A stretch of 64,000 bases of DNA from Chelydra serpentina. Its lineage: Eukaryota; Chordata; Testudines; Chelydridae. Of the stretch, positions 22,826-33,795 are shown in pieces. Position 1 is the stretch's first letter. The number at the start of each line of letters is the position of its first letter. The notes below the pieces were generated by a model. It ran no database searches. It saw only the letters and a program-made list of their open reading frames with translations, and had not been told where the DNA came from. The translations under genes and the position numbers were made by a program. Where the stretch lies: the NCBI GenBank assembly GCA_037349315.1, contig JBAIAC010000007.1, positions 23,764,001 to 23,828,000 of the forward strand, given 5' to 3'.

Positions 22826-24002
22826 AAGGCCCTACCAAATTCATGGTCAATATAGTCAGTTACATGCTAATTGGGTTTTAAAAATCATAAGTTTCAGTGT
22901 TTCAGACACTTAAAATTGAAATTTCACCGTGTTGTAACCGTGGGGGTCCCAACCCAAAAGGGGGACATAGACTCATAGACTTTAAGGTCAGAAGGGACCA
23001 TTATGATCATCTAGTCTGACCTCCTGCACAATGAAGGCCACAGAATCTCACCCACCCACTCCTGGAATAATCCTTTGGGACACTGGGAGGGTCACAAGGC
23101 TATTGTAGTGGGATTGGGGTATTGCTACCATTACTTCTCCACTGTGGCCTGCGGTGGTGCTGCCTTCAGAGCTGGGCGGCCGGAGAGCAGTGGCTGCTGG
23201 CCGGGTGCCCAGCTGTAAAGGTAGCACTGCTGCCAGCAGCACAGAAGTGAGGGTGGCATGGTGGGGGGGTTCTCACTTTGCGGGGAGAGGGCAGAGTCAG
23301 CCTTACGGATGGGCGATGTGGGCAACTGCCCAAGGCGCCATGGTTGGGAGTAGGGGGTGCATGGTCCACCCCCACACACACACAGCCAGCCCAAAGCCCC
23401 TTTAGCCCTCCAGGTGCCAGGGTGCGGGGCCCAGAGCCGGGGAGGGGCAGGGCTGGGAGAGCCCTGGCTAAGGGCTCCTAGTGTACACCAGGATCCAGAG
23501 GCTGGTCCTGGCTGGGCTGGTGAGGAATGAGACTTCCTCTCCCCCTGCAGGGGCCACTCCCGGGGCCAGGTCAGACCCACTTCCAGGAACCTCCCCCAGC
23601 TGCAGAAAGGTCTGCCATTGCTGGCTGGGAGCCCAGCTCTGAAACAGCATCCCCACCAGCAGCAGTGCAGAAATAAGGGTGGCATGGTGTGGTACCACCA
23701 CCTTTACTTCTGCGTTGCTGCTGGCTGTGCCCCTGCCTTCAGAGCTGGGCTCCCAGCCAGCATCCGCCACTCTCCAGCCGCCCAGCTCTGAAAGTAGCAC
23801 AGAAGTGAAGGTGGCAATACCATAACCCCCCTACAATAGCCTTATGACCCCTCCCTTCACAACCCTCTTTTGGGTTGGGACCCCCCGGTTTGAGAAACGC
23901 TGGTCTCCCCCATGAAGTCTGTATAGTATAGGATAAAAGTATACAAAAGACCAGATTTCACAGGGGAGGCCAGATTTCATGGATGTGAATTTGGTAGGGG
24001 TT
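22826..24002. mobile_element. Large foldback hAT-like element, interrupted by CR1
   Basis: The left end aaggccctaccaaattca is matched by the reversed right end aacccctaccaaattcac. The arms continue inward as inverted copies: gggtcccaacccaaaagg on the left against cttttgggttgggacccc on the right, then caaggctattgtag against ctacaatagccttatg, then a GC-rich block with gagctgggcggccgg type words present in both orientations. The CCCTACCAAATTCA end resembles non-autonomous hAT elements. A CR1 fragment (22965-23078) sits within the left arm. The 184-, 110- and 83-codon frames here are artefacts of the GC-rich palindrome. No matching 8-bp flank was found. Confidence 0.65.
22965..23078 (-). repeat. 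CR1-type LINE 3' fragment nested in foldback element
   Basis: 'actcatagactttaaggtcagaagggaccattatgatcatctagtctgacctcctgcac' style wording is the reversed CR1 3' end. It splits the left arm of the foldback element, showing that the CR1 arrived later. Confidence 0.8.
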
Positions 24003-24125
24003 TTGTCACAAACTTTGCGTGACCATGGACAAGATCCTTAACCTCTCTGTGACCCTGTGCTCGTATCTGCAATAGGGATTGTACTTATTAGGTATCTCAC
24101 AGAGATGATGTGAATGTTACATGCT
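24003..24125 (+). repeat. MIR SINE fragment
   Basis: 'gtgaccatggacaagatccttaacctctctgtg' followed by 'ctgcaatagggattgtacttatt' and 'cacagagatgatgtgaatgttac' is MIR-like wording with substitutions. Confidence 0.65.
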
Positions 24126-24243
24126 CACTCTTTTGTATTAGTTTGTGATCCATATTGCTTTGCCTTATAAAGCTTTAGGCCTCACATTCCACCCTTAAAA
24201 CAGACAGGAGCAGCAACAATAGAAAATCTCACAGGCTCTAGAA

Positions 24244-24420
24244 CAGCCCTGCACAACTCGTAAAGCGGTGAGGGCCATATTACTGCAAAGAAAACAGCCG
24301 AGGGCCGAAACTCCTCTCCCACCGCAAATGTTGAGCAAAATATATATATATATATATATTTTTTTTTTGCTGTACCTCCCCCCCGCGGGCCGCACAATGA
24401 GCCTATGTTGTGCAGGCCTG
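24244..24420. mobile_element. hAT-type MITE with perfect 8-bp target duplication
   Basis: Terminal inverted repeats CAGCCCTGCACAAC and (right end reversed) CAGGCCTGCACAAC are flanked by identical ctctagaa at 24236-24243 and 24421-24428. The 177-bp interior includes a (TA)n and poly-T tract (about 24340-24368) and has no coding capacity. Confidence 0.9.
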
Positions 24421-24428
24421 CTCTAGAA

Positions 24429-27029
24429 GTTATCAATTAACAATAATCACTTCAAAGCTCCTAGGTTCGTAAGATATCTTTCCTCTCTAGCTATAAACAT
24501 CACACTTTCAGAGAGGGAGGGATGTTTTCTCTATTTTCAGCCTTATATCTAGACACTCTAACAGGCTCTCTTCTCTTCACCCTATAGTACACCTAGAGAT
24601 AAGCTATACACAAGCTGTAGAAAAGGAAGTGACTCAAAACCACCGCTGCTATCTTCCTGTGATATGATTTGGCAAGTTGATATAAATATTAACTTCAAGT
24701 AATACCTTTTTTTTTTAAATCTGACTTAAGCAGCATTGCCAGATCTTGTTATTTTATCGTGAGTCACACAATATTTGGTGTTTTTCTTAAAGCTCCAGCT
24801 CCTAGAGGCATGTGACTGAGAATTTCAGCTTTTACACTTTTTTTTTAAAAAAGTGTAAATTTCCAGCCTTAATAGTTGTGGAGAAAAGCTTGAAAATGTG
24901 ACCCAGCTGCACCTTAAAGGTTCAAAAAAATGGAGAGAGAAATACATGAGGAAGGGAATAGTTTACAAATCTTTCATGATTTTTGGGGGTTGCTTCGTGA
25001 TTTTTGAATTCCTGGGCTTGTCAGCACTGCTCAAGTCATTCCTCCCCCACTTGCTTACATAGCATATGGAACATGATTTCCCCCATACTTGTATATATAA
25101 TCTCCAGAGTAAGGAAATGAACTCCCATGTCATCCCAAAAGGTTACTCCCTGAAGACTTTTAGAGGGAATCCCTTTGAGCCATTTCCTGGGATCTTGTAC
25201 CTCTCAGTTGGCTCAGAACTGACACCATGTGTGCACACGCATACATACACGTGCGCATGGGCAGACACGCCTACTAATGCATTCCGCTCATAACATGCAC
25301 ACGAGTAAGAAATATTTGACTATTCATCAGGAATAGCTAGATCTTACCAAAAGATATTTGTTTTCCTCTTCTATATGAAGAAGTGAAGTCAGTTGTCACT
25401 GTTTTACATGTGCAAATATACCACAGACTTCTTTGCACCTATCCAATACCCAAATAGAAACTCTGGATCATCAACATAGATAAAAAGGTTTGTGTCCTAC
25501 TGACGCTGGTTAAACCTCTCTCACATCACCCTTAGAAATGCCCATGTGCAGTAGTGATGTTAGCCCTATGGAAAGGTGCATTAGTGCTTCAATAGACACC
25601 CAACTGAAGAAGTGGTTGCATGACTCCCAGCCGCTCTAGTTAACGGAGGCTGGTAGTATTATGTAATTGATGACGTCAGCTTTTGAGAGAGGGTGCATCT
25701 AATGGCTGTCAAGGAGCAGTATTGCAGTTGATGAAACTGCCTTCCTCCACCCCACCATGAATCACAAAGGGAGGGGTGATAATGGGAAGACAGATGGGAG
25801 GGTGAAAGCACTAGAGGTCCAAACTCACATCAGGCAGTATCTTCTGTCACGCCACACAATCATGGCCAGGGCTGATAGGGTGAGGTAGAGTGAATGCTTA
25901 AATGCCCCCCGTTCTTCCTCCCTCTTCAGAGACAGCAATTCTGACATCAGTGGAAGCTAAGAACCTGAGCAGATAGCTCAGTGCAACATTACACTTACAG
26001 AAATTGATTCAATGGTACTGTAAACCCAAATAAGCATTTCAGTCTTGTAACTTTTACTATCCATGATTTAATTTTAAAAAAGTGCACCATTACTACCAAC
26101 ACAACATACATAGCAGCAACAAGCAGAAAAAATGACTAAAAATTAAAGAAAATATATGAGATCCAGCCTCCAAGACAAGCCTCATGAGGACTCATACACA
26201 GTTTTATGTCTGAACATTACCTTTTAGCTTCAGTAGATAAAACCTTTGAGTTGCTTAGCAGTATCACCAATTACTTTGCTCATAAACCTTTTTTCTACAT
26301 GGCACAGTCTTCCCCCTCACCCCCCCTCCACGTTTGACACTTTTATATTCACAGTGACACATTACTGCAGCTTAGGCTATGACTGCACAATACAGTAGAT
26401 CTCAACAGCTTACAAAATACCAGAAAGCTTTTGGGTTTTACCTGGCTCCGTACAGTTCTTTTCTTCATGTGTCACATTATGTGAGGCCATCAATCTTCTA
26501 TTCCTCCATATTTCTGACAAAACATTTTTGTCTGTAATAGCTGATTCTTGTCCTATATTAAATGTAAAAGTGTTTGTCAGCATTGCTACCCATATCTTCT
26601 TAATTGGAATGTATACATCCACCCAACAAGAACACTGACTGAGAAGCTAAGTTAGATGTTGAAATCTTCAGATACACATACACACACACACACACACATA
26701 AAACGTTGTATATTGTTTCCTCAAAAAATCACATGCACACTTTTTCCAGCTACTTTTTATTATTTAACAGATTAAGTCAATTTGTATCTATTGTAAGGAG
26801 CTGACCCAGTCAGCACTAGAACATTTTGGCAACTATATCAGTCCAGATTTTGTAGGTGATCTGTTGAGACAGAAAGACGGACATAAATAAATCAATATAT
26901 CTCAGATCCTTCATACCTTAATGGAGCAAAATTCCCATTAAATTTTTTGCCTAAGCAAATATTGCAAAATCAGAATATGTTAAATGTATCTATCTCAATA
27001 CAGCATGTAAGAAGCATTGTGTGCAGCTC
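24429..27029. other. AT-rich unannotated stretch with simple repeats
   Basis: A purine/pyrimidine alternating patch (tgtgcacacgcatacatac) lies near 25228-25270 and a (CA)n microsatellite at about 26681-26698. No exon, RNA gene or complete mobile element is recognised. The open frames are short and featureless. Confidence 0.4.
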
Positions 27030-27128
27030 AAAAGTGTGTACCTTCCACCAACAGAAGTTGGTCTAATAAAATATATTGCCTCAAGTACCTTGTCTCTCTC
27101 ATATCATGGGACCAACACAGCTACAATA
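27030..27128 (+). repeat. Penelope-like terminal fragment (putative)
   Basis: 'accttccaccaacagaagttgg', 'tctaataaaatatattgcctc' and 'cttgtctctctcatatcatgggaccaacacagctac' match the wording I associate with 3' termini of turtle Penelope-like repeats. Only about 100 bases remain and no coding part is attached, so the assignment is tentative. Confidence 0.45.
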
Positions 27129-28099
27129 ACAAAGTAAAAAATTTTGCTGATGGAAGTGATGTAATTATAACCAAGGGCAGAAAAGACCTTTTTAAGTTAA
27201 TCATTTTCATCATGACCCTACCTGCTTATCGTGAACGATTTATACTAAAAGTTGCTCAGGGTCTGATCCTGTAATTCTTACTCAGGCACTATTTATCTTC
27301 AGTGGTGTGATGGGGACACAACTCTTGAGTGCCTCCTAGCAGCTGAGTGTAGTACTGCACTTTTCCTGCTCCCGGTGCCCCCTGTAGGTTGCTGACCTTG
27401 CTAGACAGGTCTTCAGAAAGGATTTGCCTTCCTCAGGCTCTTCCCAAAGAGGAACTCCCTTTGTTCCTCCCTCCAGGAGCTCCTCACCTCTATTGAGCTC
27501 TCCACTCTATTTAAGGCCTAGCTCCACCTCTTCTAGAATTTTGTTTTGAACGGCCGCCCCCTGAAAGGTCAACAGTCTGTGCCTTCACCAGGGCACAAGC
27601 TTCATCGCTTTGACTTTTTTTTGTAGCTGGCACATTTCCAGGCACAACTGATCCTTCCCTCAGAGTGACCCCTGCACTTCCTTTCAGGATCTCTCCACCA
27701 CAGTGGGCACTCTTCACAAAGTCTCCTTTGTTTCTTGGATCTCGGCTACACGTGTTCCCAAGACTACAGAGAGTCAGCCTTCTCTGTGGCCTCTGTATTC
27801 ACCTCAACTTCAACCTGCTTCCTCTCTGTGGTAACAACCTTGTTCCCCAATTTCGTACCAATTTCCTACTGTGCAGGCATTTTGAGTAGGTGTATTCTCT
27901 ACTGCCATCAGCGCAACATCCCCCTTGCCTGTAACTACTGCTTTTGCACTGTGGGTTGCCCCTATTCTTTCTTGCTCACACATTCCACTGTCACTCCTTT
28001 GACTATCCCTGGTTTGCCTGATCTTGGGGTCTACTTTTCCTCTTGTTGCCACTCATTTCTCTATGAGGGCAATGTCATTTTCAATGCCCTGCCATCCTG

Positions 28100-28790
28100 G
28101 AGGCAAAACATACCACCACTGCCCCACCTTTGACAACCGGCAGAGTATCCCTTAAGGCCTTTTCAGTACCCTGTTGCCCAGAGTCACTCTTGCTATCATG
28201 GTTCATATAGGGGTAGAGCCTCCTAATACGTCCATATTGACCACAGGCAGAGCATGTCCTCAACTGGGCCTCATGCCTCTTCATCAGCCCTGGAGGAGTT
28301 TGTGTGGCTCTTCCCTTAGTTCACACCAGCAACTCAATCTTTTCCCCAAGTTCACCCAAGGGCAAGCCTTTCTTAAATGTCCCATCAGTCCACAACCATA
28401 ACATCTCCTTGGCTAGACCTCAGGCCTCAAGCCCACTAGATCCTTCTTGTCTTCCCAGGATCAGTAACCATTGCTACCTCTTCCCTGCAGGATCCATAAC
28501 AGGCACTGCTGCTGCTCTTTTATCTAGGCTAGCCGCTGCTGTAGATCCCACTGCACCTCTGGCAGCCTCACTGAGCTGCTGAAGCAACACCCAGATTTGC
28601 TTCACAGACCCAGTCCTCCCCAGAACCAGGTGTATGAATGTTGGTGTCCCTGTCTGTCATGGCTGCTGGGCTCCTTGTTACCCTTGAGCTAGCACCTGCT
28701 GAGTTTCAGCAGAGCTCTGCTGCTGCTGGGCTAGAACTCTTTTCAATTCTCCATTGTGTCCTCATTTCAGCGGCTGGTCCCAAAGTTCCC
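28100..28790 (-). pseudogene. gag-like pseudogene with CCHC zinc knuckles
   Basis: From the LTR side the minus strand reads through a glutamine-rich helical stretch (RVLAQQQQSSAETQQVLAQ). It then reaches a perfect CCHC knuckle CYGCGLMGHLRKAC near 28395-28350 and, about 100 bases on, a damaged second knuckle CSACGQYGRIRRLYP in which the His and last Cys are lost. The two knuckles lie in different frames and stops occur between them. CCHC pairs are the RNA-binding part of retroelement nucleocapsids. The plus-strand frames at 28174-28582 are shadows. Inactive. Confidence 0.6.
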
Positions 28791-28802
28791 ACTTCCAGTA
28801 CC

Positions 28803-29523
28803 AAGTGGTGATGGGGACACACCTCTTGAGTGCCTCCTAGTAGCTGGGTGTGGTACTGCACTCTTTTCCCTGCTCCTGGCACCTGCTGTCACAGTCAAAA
28901 AAGGATTGAACCCCTTCCGGGATAGCAAAGAGTTCAACATGCTATCTGTCCTTACCAGGGTCTTCAGACCCATCTCTGGGCCTTTTAAATTCCACCCTTT
29001 ACTGAGGCTTCTGAAGAAGCCTTCTCCCCTTCTCAGGGCTTAAGCCACTTAGCTAGTGGCCAGTGGGGGAACCCAGCCCATCCACTACTCCAGGTCCCAA
29101 CCCAGTGACCCTATAAACAGCAGCCACGTGCTGCTGCCTCCATTTCACTGCTGCTATTCCCTGGGCCTTTTCCCACATTGCCTCTTTCTCCTCATCCTTA
29201 GCCCAGGGCTGAAATTCTCAGATCCCCTTCACTGAATGCCAATGCCACCAGAACCCATCTTGAGGTTCTCCATCAAGCTTCAGTGACCAGCAAGGAGCAC
29301 CCTTCCTTGATCCTTTGGTCCCAGTCAGGAACTGGCTCTTCAGGCCAGTTCAGGCCCTGCAACTCCTTTTATCTAAGCCTGCTGGGCCCTGATTGACTGT
29401 TCTATGCAGCCTGTCTAGGGAGGCCTGGAGGACTCACCTTTGCTGCTCCTTTCCTGGAGTGGGGTGTGGTAGGACCACATAGCTTCCATCGGGGGCCACC
29501 AAAGGCCTGGTGTACCCCATCAC
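28803..29523 (-). repeat. 5' LTR of the gag-only element
   Basis: The unit is bounded by tggtgatggggacac on the left (plus strand) and ggtgtaccccatcaca on the right, giving TG...CA-type tips with an inverted TGATGGGG/CCCCATCA match. A ctataaacagcagcc segment near 29112 lies on the plus strand only, so I do not claim a minus-strand TATA box. Confidence 0.55.
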
Positions 29524-30205
29524 AAGTGGGCATTTTGCCTGAGTAAGGACTGAAAAAATCTGGCCCTAAAGGTAGTTTGGCCAGTGCCATTGCCAAAATG
29601 TTCTACTGCTGCAACAATTACAGCGAACTGAGAACTGATGATCAGTGTTTATGCGATGATTCGTTACAAATTAATCAGCTAAAAACAATACCTGACCCAG
29701 CTTTCCCCTGGTTAGTCAGGGTCTCCCTTCTGTGTCTGGAGAGCTTATATAGCAATTTCTGCTCTGGTTTGCTCAGGGTCTTCTCTCTCAGGCCTTTCTG
29801 CCTGGAGAGGGTAGGCTGAACTTGTTGGTAACAGTTGAAATTTAAAGTGCAACTTTCATGATACACTTGATCATGCAGACCAAGATTTTGTGACCAAAAA
29901 AAATCAGTTCTGAGAAAGTTTATTTGCATCCAAAAACTCATGACCAAATCACATTGCAGTTAGTTATTTTCACAAACCAGTGTAACAAAAGTCAAAACTA
30001 GGTATGATAAATTGTTCAAAATGTGGAAAATTGTAGTACATTTTAAAGACTACAATACAGAATAATTACCAAAAATCTGAAGCGAATAACACACTTATAA
30101 GAGTGTAGAGTACTAACTTCTTTTGCTAATGGGCTTGTTGTCATCACAGATCAGTATCAAGTGTAACAGGCAACAGTTTGAACAGGGGAGTGTTATAAAG
30201 CATTA
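29524..30205. other. Unannotated stretch
   Basis: Short frames at 29577-29819 (+) and 29675-29947 (-) lie opposite each other and have no domain. No RNA gene or transposon ends are recognised. Confidence 0.35.
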
Positions 30206-30355
30206 AAACTTCCACTGGAATTGTTTTTAAATACCGATTTTAGCTCCAGCTTTGAGAGAATAAAGGCCCTGCTCTGCTCTTGCAGGACCTTGTTTGTCTT
30301 AAAATAAAGCTCGAGCTAAAATCTGTGTTTAAAAAAATAATTCCAGTGAAAGTTT
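30206..30355. repeat. Foldback element with about 50-bp arms
   Basis: The left arm 30206-30253 begins aaacttccactggaattg and the right arm 30306-30355 ends caattccagtgaaagttt when aligned in reverse. Both arms contain attttagctc-agcttt words. The 52-base loop is non-coding. The design suits a small MITE, but the superfamily cannot be told. Confidence 0.6.
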
Positions 30356-30761
30356 GATGGGTGCATCCCTGCACCTGTGCAGTGCCCCGTTGACCTCATT
30401 GGGTCTCCACAGGTGCAAAGCAATGTGAAACAACCTGCAGAATTGAGACCCAAAGTTACATTTTTAAAGCACAAACCATGTGATCAGGAAAAAAAACAAG
30501 CAAACAAAGGAGAATGAAATGCATTCCAGGAACATAATGTATAAATGCAGCAGTTCATAATGCCCTAATTTTAAAATACTCGTATAAAAGATGTAACAGA
30601 CTAATTTAAAACATAAAATGTTTAAACAATATCATACTCTCAATATTATTTGTCCTAAAATTGGTTAAATCAGTATGGTGCTCTGGGAAAAATGAAGTCA
30701 TTTTAGATTATATCCAGATATCCGAGACCTTATCTTGATCTTTTTAAAATTCTGTAAGTGG

Positions 30762-30992
30762 TCAAGTGGCTAGTGAAACAAATGGAAGTCACCGCTCCTG
30801 GGTTCTACTTCAAGCTCAGAAATTAAACTACTGTATGACTTTGTACAATGCATGTAATTCCTGTGGCTGGGGTTCCTCATCTGTAAAAGGAGTTTAATAT
30901 TTATGCCCTTCAGAAGGATGCGTTTAAGCTTTGTAAAGTGCTTTGGGATGCTTGGATGAAAGGTGCTAGAGAAATGCAAGGTATTGTTACAT
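30762..30992 (+). repeat. MIR-type SINE
   Basis: 'ctcctgggttctacttc', 'gactttgtacaatgcatgtaa', 'cctcatctgtaaaaggagtttaatatttatgccc' and 'gtaaagtgctttgggatgcttggatgaaaggtgct' follow MIR order from tRNA-like head to LINE-like tail. Confidence 0.7.
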
Positions 30993-31554
30993 ATCATGAT
31001 TTGTGAGGAGGAGCCTCACCCGCTCCTTAACTGCAAGTGAAGTTGTTCAGTAAAAGGGAGCCAAGTCGTGAACTGAGAAATGCTCCTCCCGAGAACGCAG
31101 CTAGCTAAAAGGTGTGGTTATCTGAGCGCTGCTTTGCTTTCATCCCACGGGGCACTGAGCATCATTATCCAGGCAAACTCACACACTTGGGGGGGGGGGG
31201 GTGTCACTTTTTACTGACAGATAGGTCTGGGGGCAATCAAGCCAGCTGCCTCCATGCTACGGCCAATGCTGAACAGCTTAGTGCCTCCTCCTCACCAGGA
31301 ACCCAGGACCCAGCCAGCCCATCCTGCCTGACCTACCTGCAGCCTCCCCGCTTTACAAACATGTTTATTGACGGAGTTAACAAAGATACACAAGCCAGGC
31401 GCTACTGTGCCCCCTGACAATGAGCTAGCCTGGCAGAGGCAGCGTGCAAACAGCGACACACACACACACGCCCGGGTGCGCAGCCAGGCACTGTCCCGAG
31501 ATCCCTGGCTGTCCAGTGGCTTGTACTCTGCTCACCCCTCACTAGGCCACCTAC
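30993..31554. other. Left shoulder of the CpG island, intronic if the exon call is right
   Basis: It contains a G homopolymer at about 31189-31202 and a short (CA)n at 31456-31470. If the exon at 31555-31711 is real, this stretch is the start of its first intron on the minus strand. Confidence 0.4.
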
Positions 31555-31711
31555 CTAGTTTGGAGAGCAGGCTGGACATGCACCACACAAAGAAGAGGAT
31601 GGCGCAGATGAAGCCCAGCTGCGGCAGCAGCATCTCTCGCCTCTTGCGAACTTTCCTCAGCTTGAAGAGCATGGCGTGGGGGGCGGCGAGGGGCTGCGCT
31701 TCCTGCCCCAT
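31555..31711 (-). CDS. First coding exon of an unidentified type II membrane protein
   Basis: The minus-strand frame contains three in-frame Mets (codons at 31780, 31711 and 31672). The third has the strongest initiation context (a purine at -3). From it the protein reads [18 protein letters not shown], a strongly basic head, followed by a hydrophobic span [18 protein letters not shown] of about 18-20 residues. That is a type II signal-anchor as in Golgi glycosyltransferases and sulfotransferases. The exon ends SKL-G at CTAG|GTAGGT (31555), a consensus splice donor; past it the frame soon stops at 31532. The setting in a CpG island supports a real first exon. I do not recognise the gene, and downstream exons must lie left of 31.5 kb or outside the window. 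Confidence 0.55.
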
Positions 31712-32720
31712 CGGAGCCAGCGCAGGGAGGACGCGGGTGGGCAGAGGGCGAAGAAGCCCCAGCAGGCCAGTGGGGATCACTTAGCGGCACCCCCTGCGGG
31801 GGGCTTCATCCCCAGCCGGCTGAGCGCACAGGGAAGCCAGCTCCGGGCGCCGAGGAGCGGGCAGCGGCAGAGCTCCAGGCAGCCGCGCCAGGGCTGGGGG
31901 AGAGGCGCAGGTGGGAGGCGTGCAAGGACGGGGGCTGAGACGCAGGCGGGTGCAGCCCGCAGCCGGGGTCTCTCGAGCTGTCAAGGCGAGGGCTGCGCCC
32001 GGAGCCCCGCGCCCACCATGGCTGGGCAGTGCCGGGGCAGGGGGGAGAAGCGGCAGCGCCTGGACTCCCGGCCCCGCAGATGCTCCTCTCGCCGACAGGT
32101 GCGAGTGGCGCCGGGCTCAGTGCAGCCGCTCGGCTCCCGCGGGCAGCCCGCGCAGCATCCTCCAGCCCCGGTTCAAGTTCATCCTCCAGCCGCCGCTGCG
32201 GGAGGGTCGCGGGGTCCTGGCTGGCGTGAGGCGGGGGCGGAGCGCAGGCTCGGCGGTCCCGCTCCTGCTCGGGGCTGAGCCAGCAGAGCCGCCTCCCGCG
32301 GGGAGCTCCGGGGTGACAACGGCGCCCGACCCTCCTCGGCTGCTCTCCCAGGCAACTTTCTCGCCGCTCCTCGAGTCCCCTGGGCAAAGCGCATGTGCCG
32401 GAGACCCGGCCTCCCTCGGCCCCTCCCGCCACCCTCCGCGCCGGGGGATTAACTGGCCAAATTAATCCGCTCCCCTAAATGGCGCAGGAATTATCCACTC
32501 GCCGGTTAGCACTTGGCGTCGCCGGGCGCGCGGGGACTGGAGGCCCCGGGGAGCAGGCAGGAGCACGTGCCGCTGCGGAGCCAGCCTCTCTCACGCCTCC
32601 CGGGCTCGGCCAGGAGATGCTTGCCCTCGCCAAGCGCGTGCTGCGGCCGGGCCAGGGGTTGGGGTGAAAGGCAGGGCGTCCTCAGAGCTGGGAGCAAGCC
32701 ACAACGTAGGCTCCGAGTGG
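31640..32720. promoter_or_regulatory. CpG island, likely promoter of the minus-strand gene
   Basis: This is the only long GC-rich block in the window with abundant CpG, in contrast to the AT-rich flanks. GC-box-like runs occur (gaggcgggggcggagc near 32229, ggggcggcgagg near 31680). It covers the first-exon candidate and the sequence upstream of it on the minus strand, so transcription probably starts inside it. The long overlapping frames here (200, 208 and 184 codons) arise from the lack of AT-rich stop codons and are not credible genes. Confidence 0.75.
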
Positions 32721-32871
32721 GCTCCAACCGCTCCCAGGCTGGGTGGGGGGGTGAGGAGACGGGCATCTGGCGCTTAGGGACATCGCTTACCCAGCCCCAG
32801 GGATATTGTTCTCTCTAAGAGCAGGTCACACAGTCAGGCTCTCTGCCAGCCCTAGGATTGCTCAGAGAGGA

Positions 32872-32998
32872 GCAGTTTTGATTTCCGACCTCAGTTTCCC
32901 CATCAGTAAGAAGGTGTCACACAGGACTTCATTCTTAATGTGTAGCAAGTGCTTTGAGATCCTCCAGTGAATGATGCCATATAGGGAAAGGGACCAGA
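32872..32998 (+). repeat. MIR SINE fragment
   Basis: 'gacctcagtttccccatcagtaag', 'aagtgctttgagatcctccagtgaatgatgccatataggg' is the 3' half of a MIR. Confidence 0.65.
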
Positions 32999-32999
32999 T

Positions 33000-33429
33000 T
33001 ATTCTACACAATGAAAACCAGATGGGCGTTATTATTTGTATTACAGTGGTTCCCACAGGCACAGGGGAATTCAGTGGGAGTTGGGTGTCTGTCTTGTTTA
33101 GGATCCTTTGAAAATCGCAGTTTAAAAATTCAGATGCATTTCTTTTTGGGCCAGGCATTTTACATTTTTCTTCTTATTACTATAAGTGATTTACCATCCA
33201 CAGGGCATAAGAACATATTTGGAACAGCAAACTGAACTGAATAAACCATGTTATAAAACAGGCATTATTCCTAGACTGTTCCAAAATGGAATTCTTCTCT
33301 TCTTAAAATATTTTATCACCCAATTTCAACTAACAACATGAAACCTTCTAAAAGGATTTATAATTATTTTCTATGCATAATAGTTATTTTCAACTTTATA
33401 GAAATATAATAACTCAAATATGTCTCCCC
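33000..33429. other. AT-rich unannotated stretch
   Basis: No exon, RNA gene or complete repeat is recognised between the MIR fragment and the old LINE that begins near 33.43 kb. Confidence 0.35.
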
Positions 33430-33795
33430 CAATCCCAAGGAGGCAGAATGAAACAAAAGGGGAAAAAGCCATCACAGACCATGACAACAGCACCAGGGTT
33501 AAAGCCCCTGCTGTTACCAACTCCAGGAGTAGAGGTGTGTTCTGCAGATGTAAAACAGGCATGACCCAAATCCCGCTTAGAGAAAATGCAGCCCCCATTA
33601 TCCCAACTTCCTGGAAGTCCAAACCAGCCCTTTGAGGGGCGTTGTGTTGCTACATGGAACATGCTAACACTGAAAGGCACTGGGTACAAGACAGGTCTTG
33701 TCAAAGAACTAACCCATTATGAGATCATAATCTCTGGCATCACAGAGCCACAAAGCAATCAAGACACTGTGAAAGGAGGAAACTTCCTCCACTCT
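33430..33795 (+). pseudogene. LINE apurinic-type endonuclease, N-terminal part
   Basis: A frame near 33586-33801 carries CVATWNMLTLKGTGYKTG followed by ELTHYEIIISGITEPQ. This matches the opening TWNVRTL...LxxYxIxIxxLQEVRW motif of APE-type LINE endonucleases, where the Asn and Glu coordinate catalysis (here the Glu is retained as TEPQ). The frame is cut off by the CR1 that starts at about 33796. Confidence 0.6.

Larger units (their letters stand above)
27303..29523 (-). mobile_element. LTR retrotransposon remnant with gag region but no polymerase
   Basis: On the minus strand a 5' LTR (29523-28803) opens TGTGATGGGGTACACC and closes GTGTCCCCATCACC. It is followed by TGGTACTGGAAGTGGG as a possible primer-binding site and then a gag-like region. 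The first 80 bases of the LTR 3' end are repeated at 27303-27385 (tgatggggacacaactcttgagtgcctcctag against tgatggggacacacctcttgagtgcctcctag), marking a truncated or diverged 3' LTR. No reverse transcriptase, RNase H or integrase motif is visible between them, so the element kept gag and lost pol. Confidence 0.6.

Noticed and set aside
23131..23800. 184- and 110-codon minus frames
   Set aside because: They lie in the GC-rich core of a palindromic transposable element and mirror each other; composition is low-complexity.
27665..28582. Plus-strand frames of 74-132 codons
   Set aside because: They are antisense to the gag-like region of the minus-strand LTR element.
31676..32465. Long open frames of 184-208 codons on both strands in the GC-rich block
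   Set aside because: They overlap each other in opposite and shifted frames, are dominated by Arg, Gly, Pro and Ala, and lie in a CpG island where stop codons are rare. No domain is visible.
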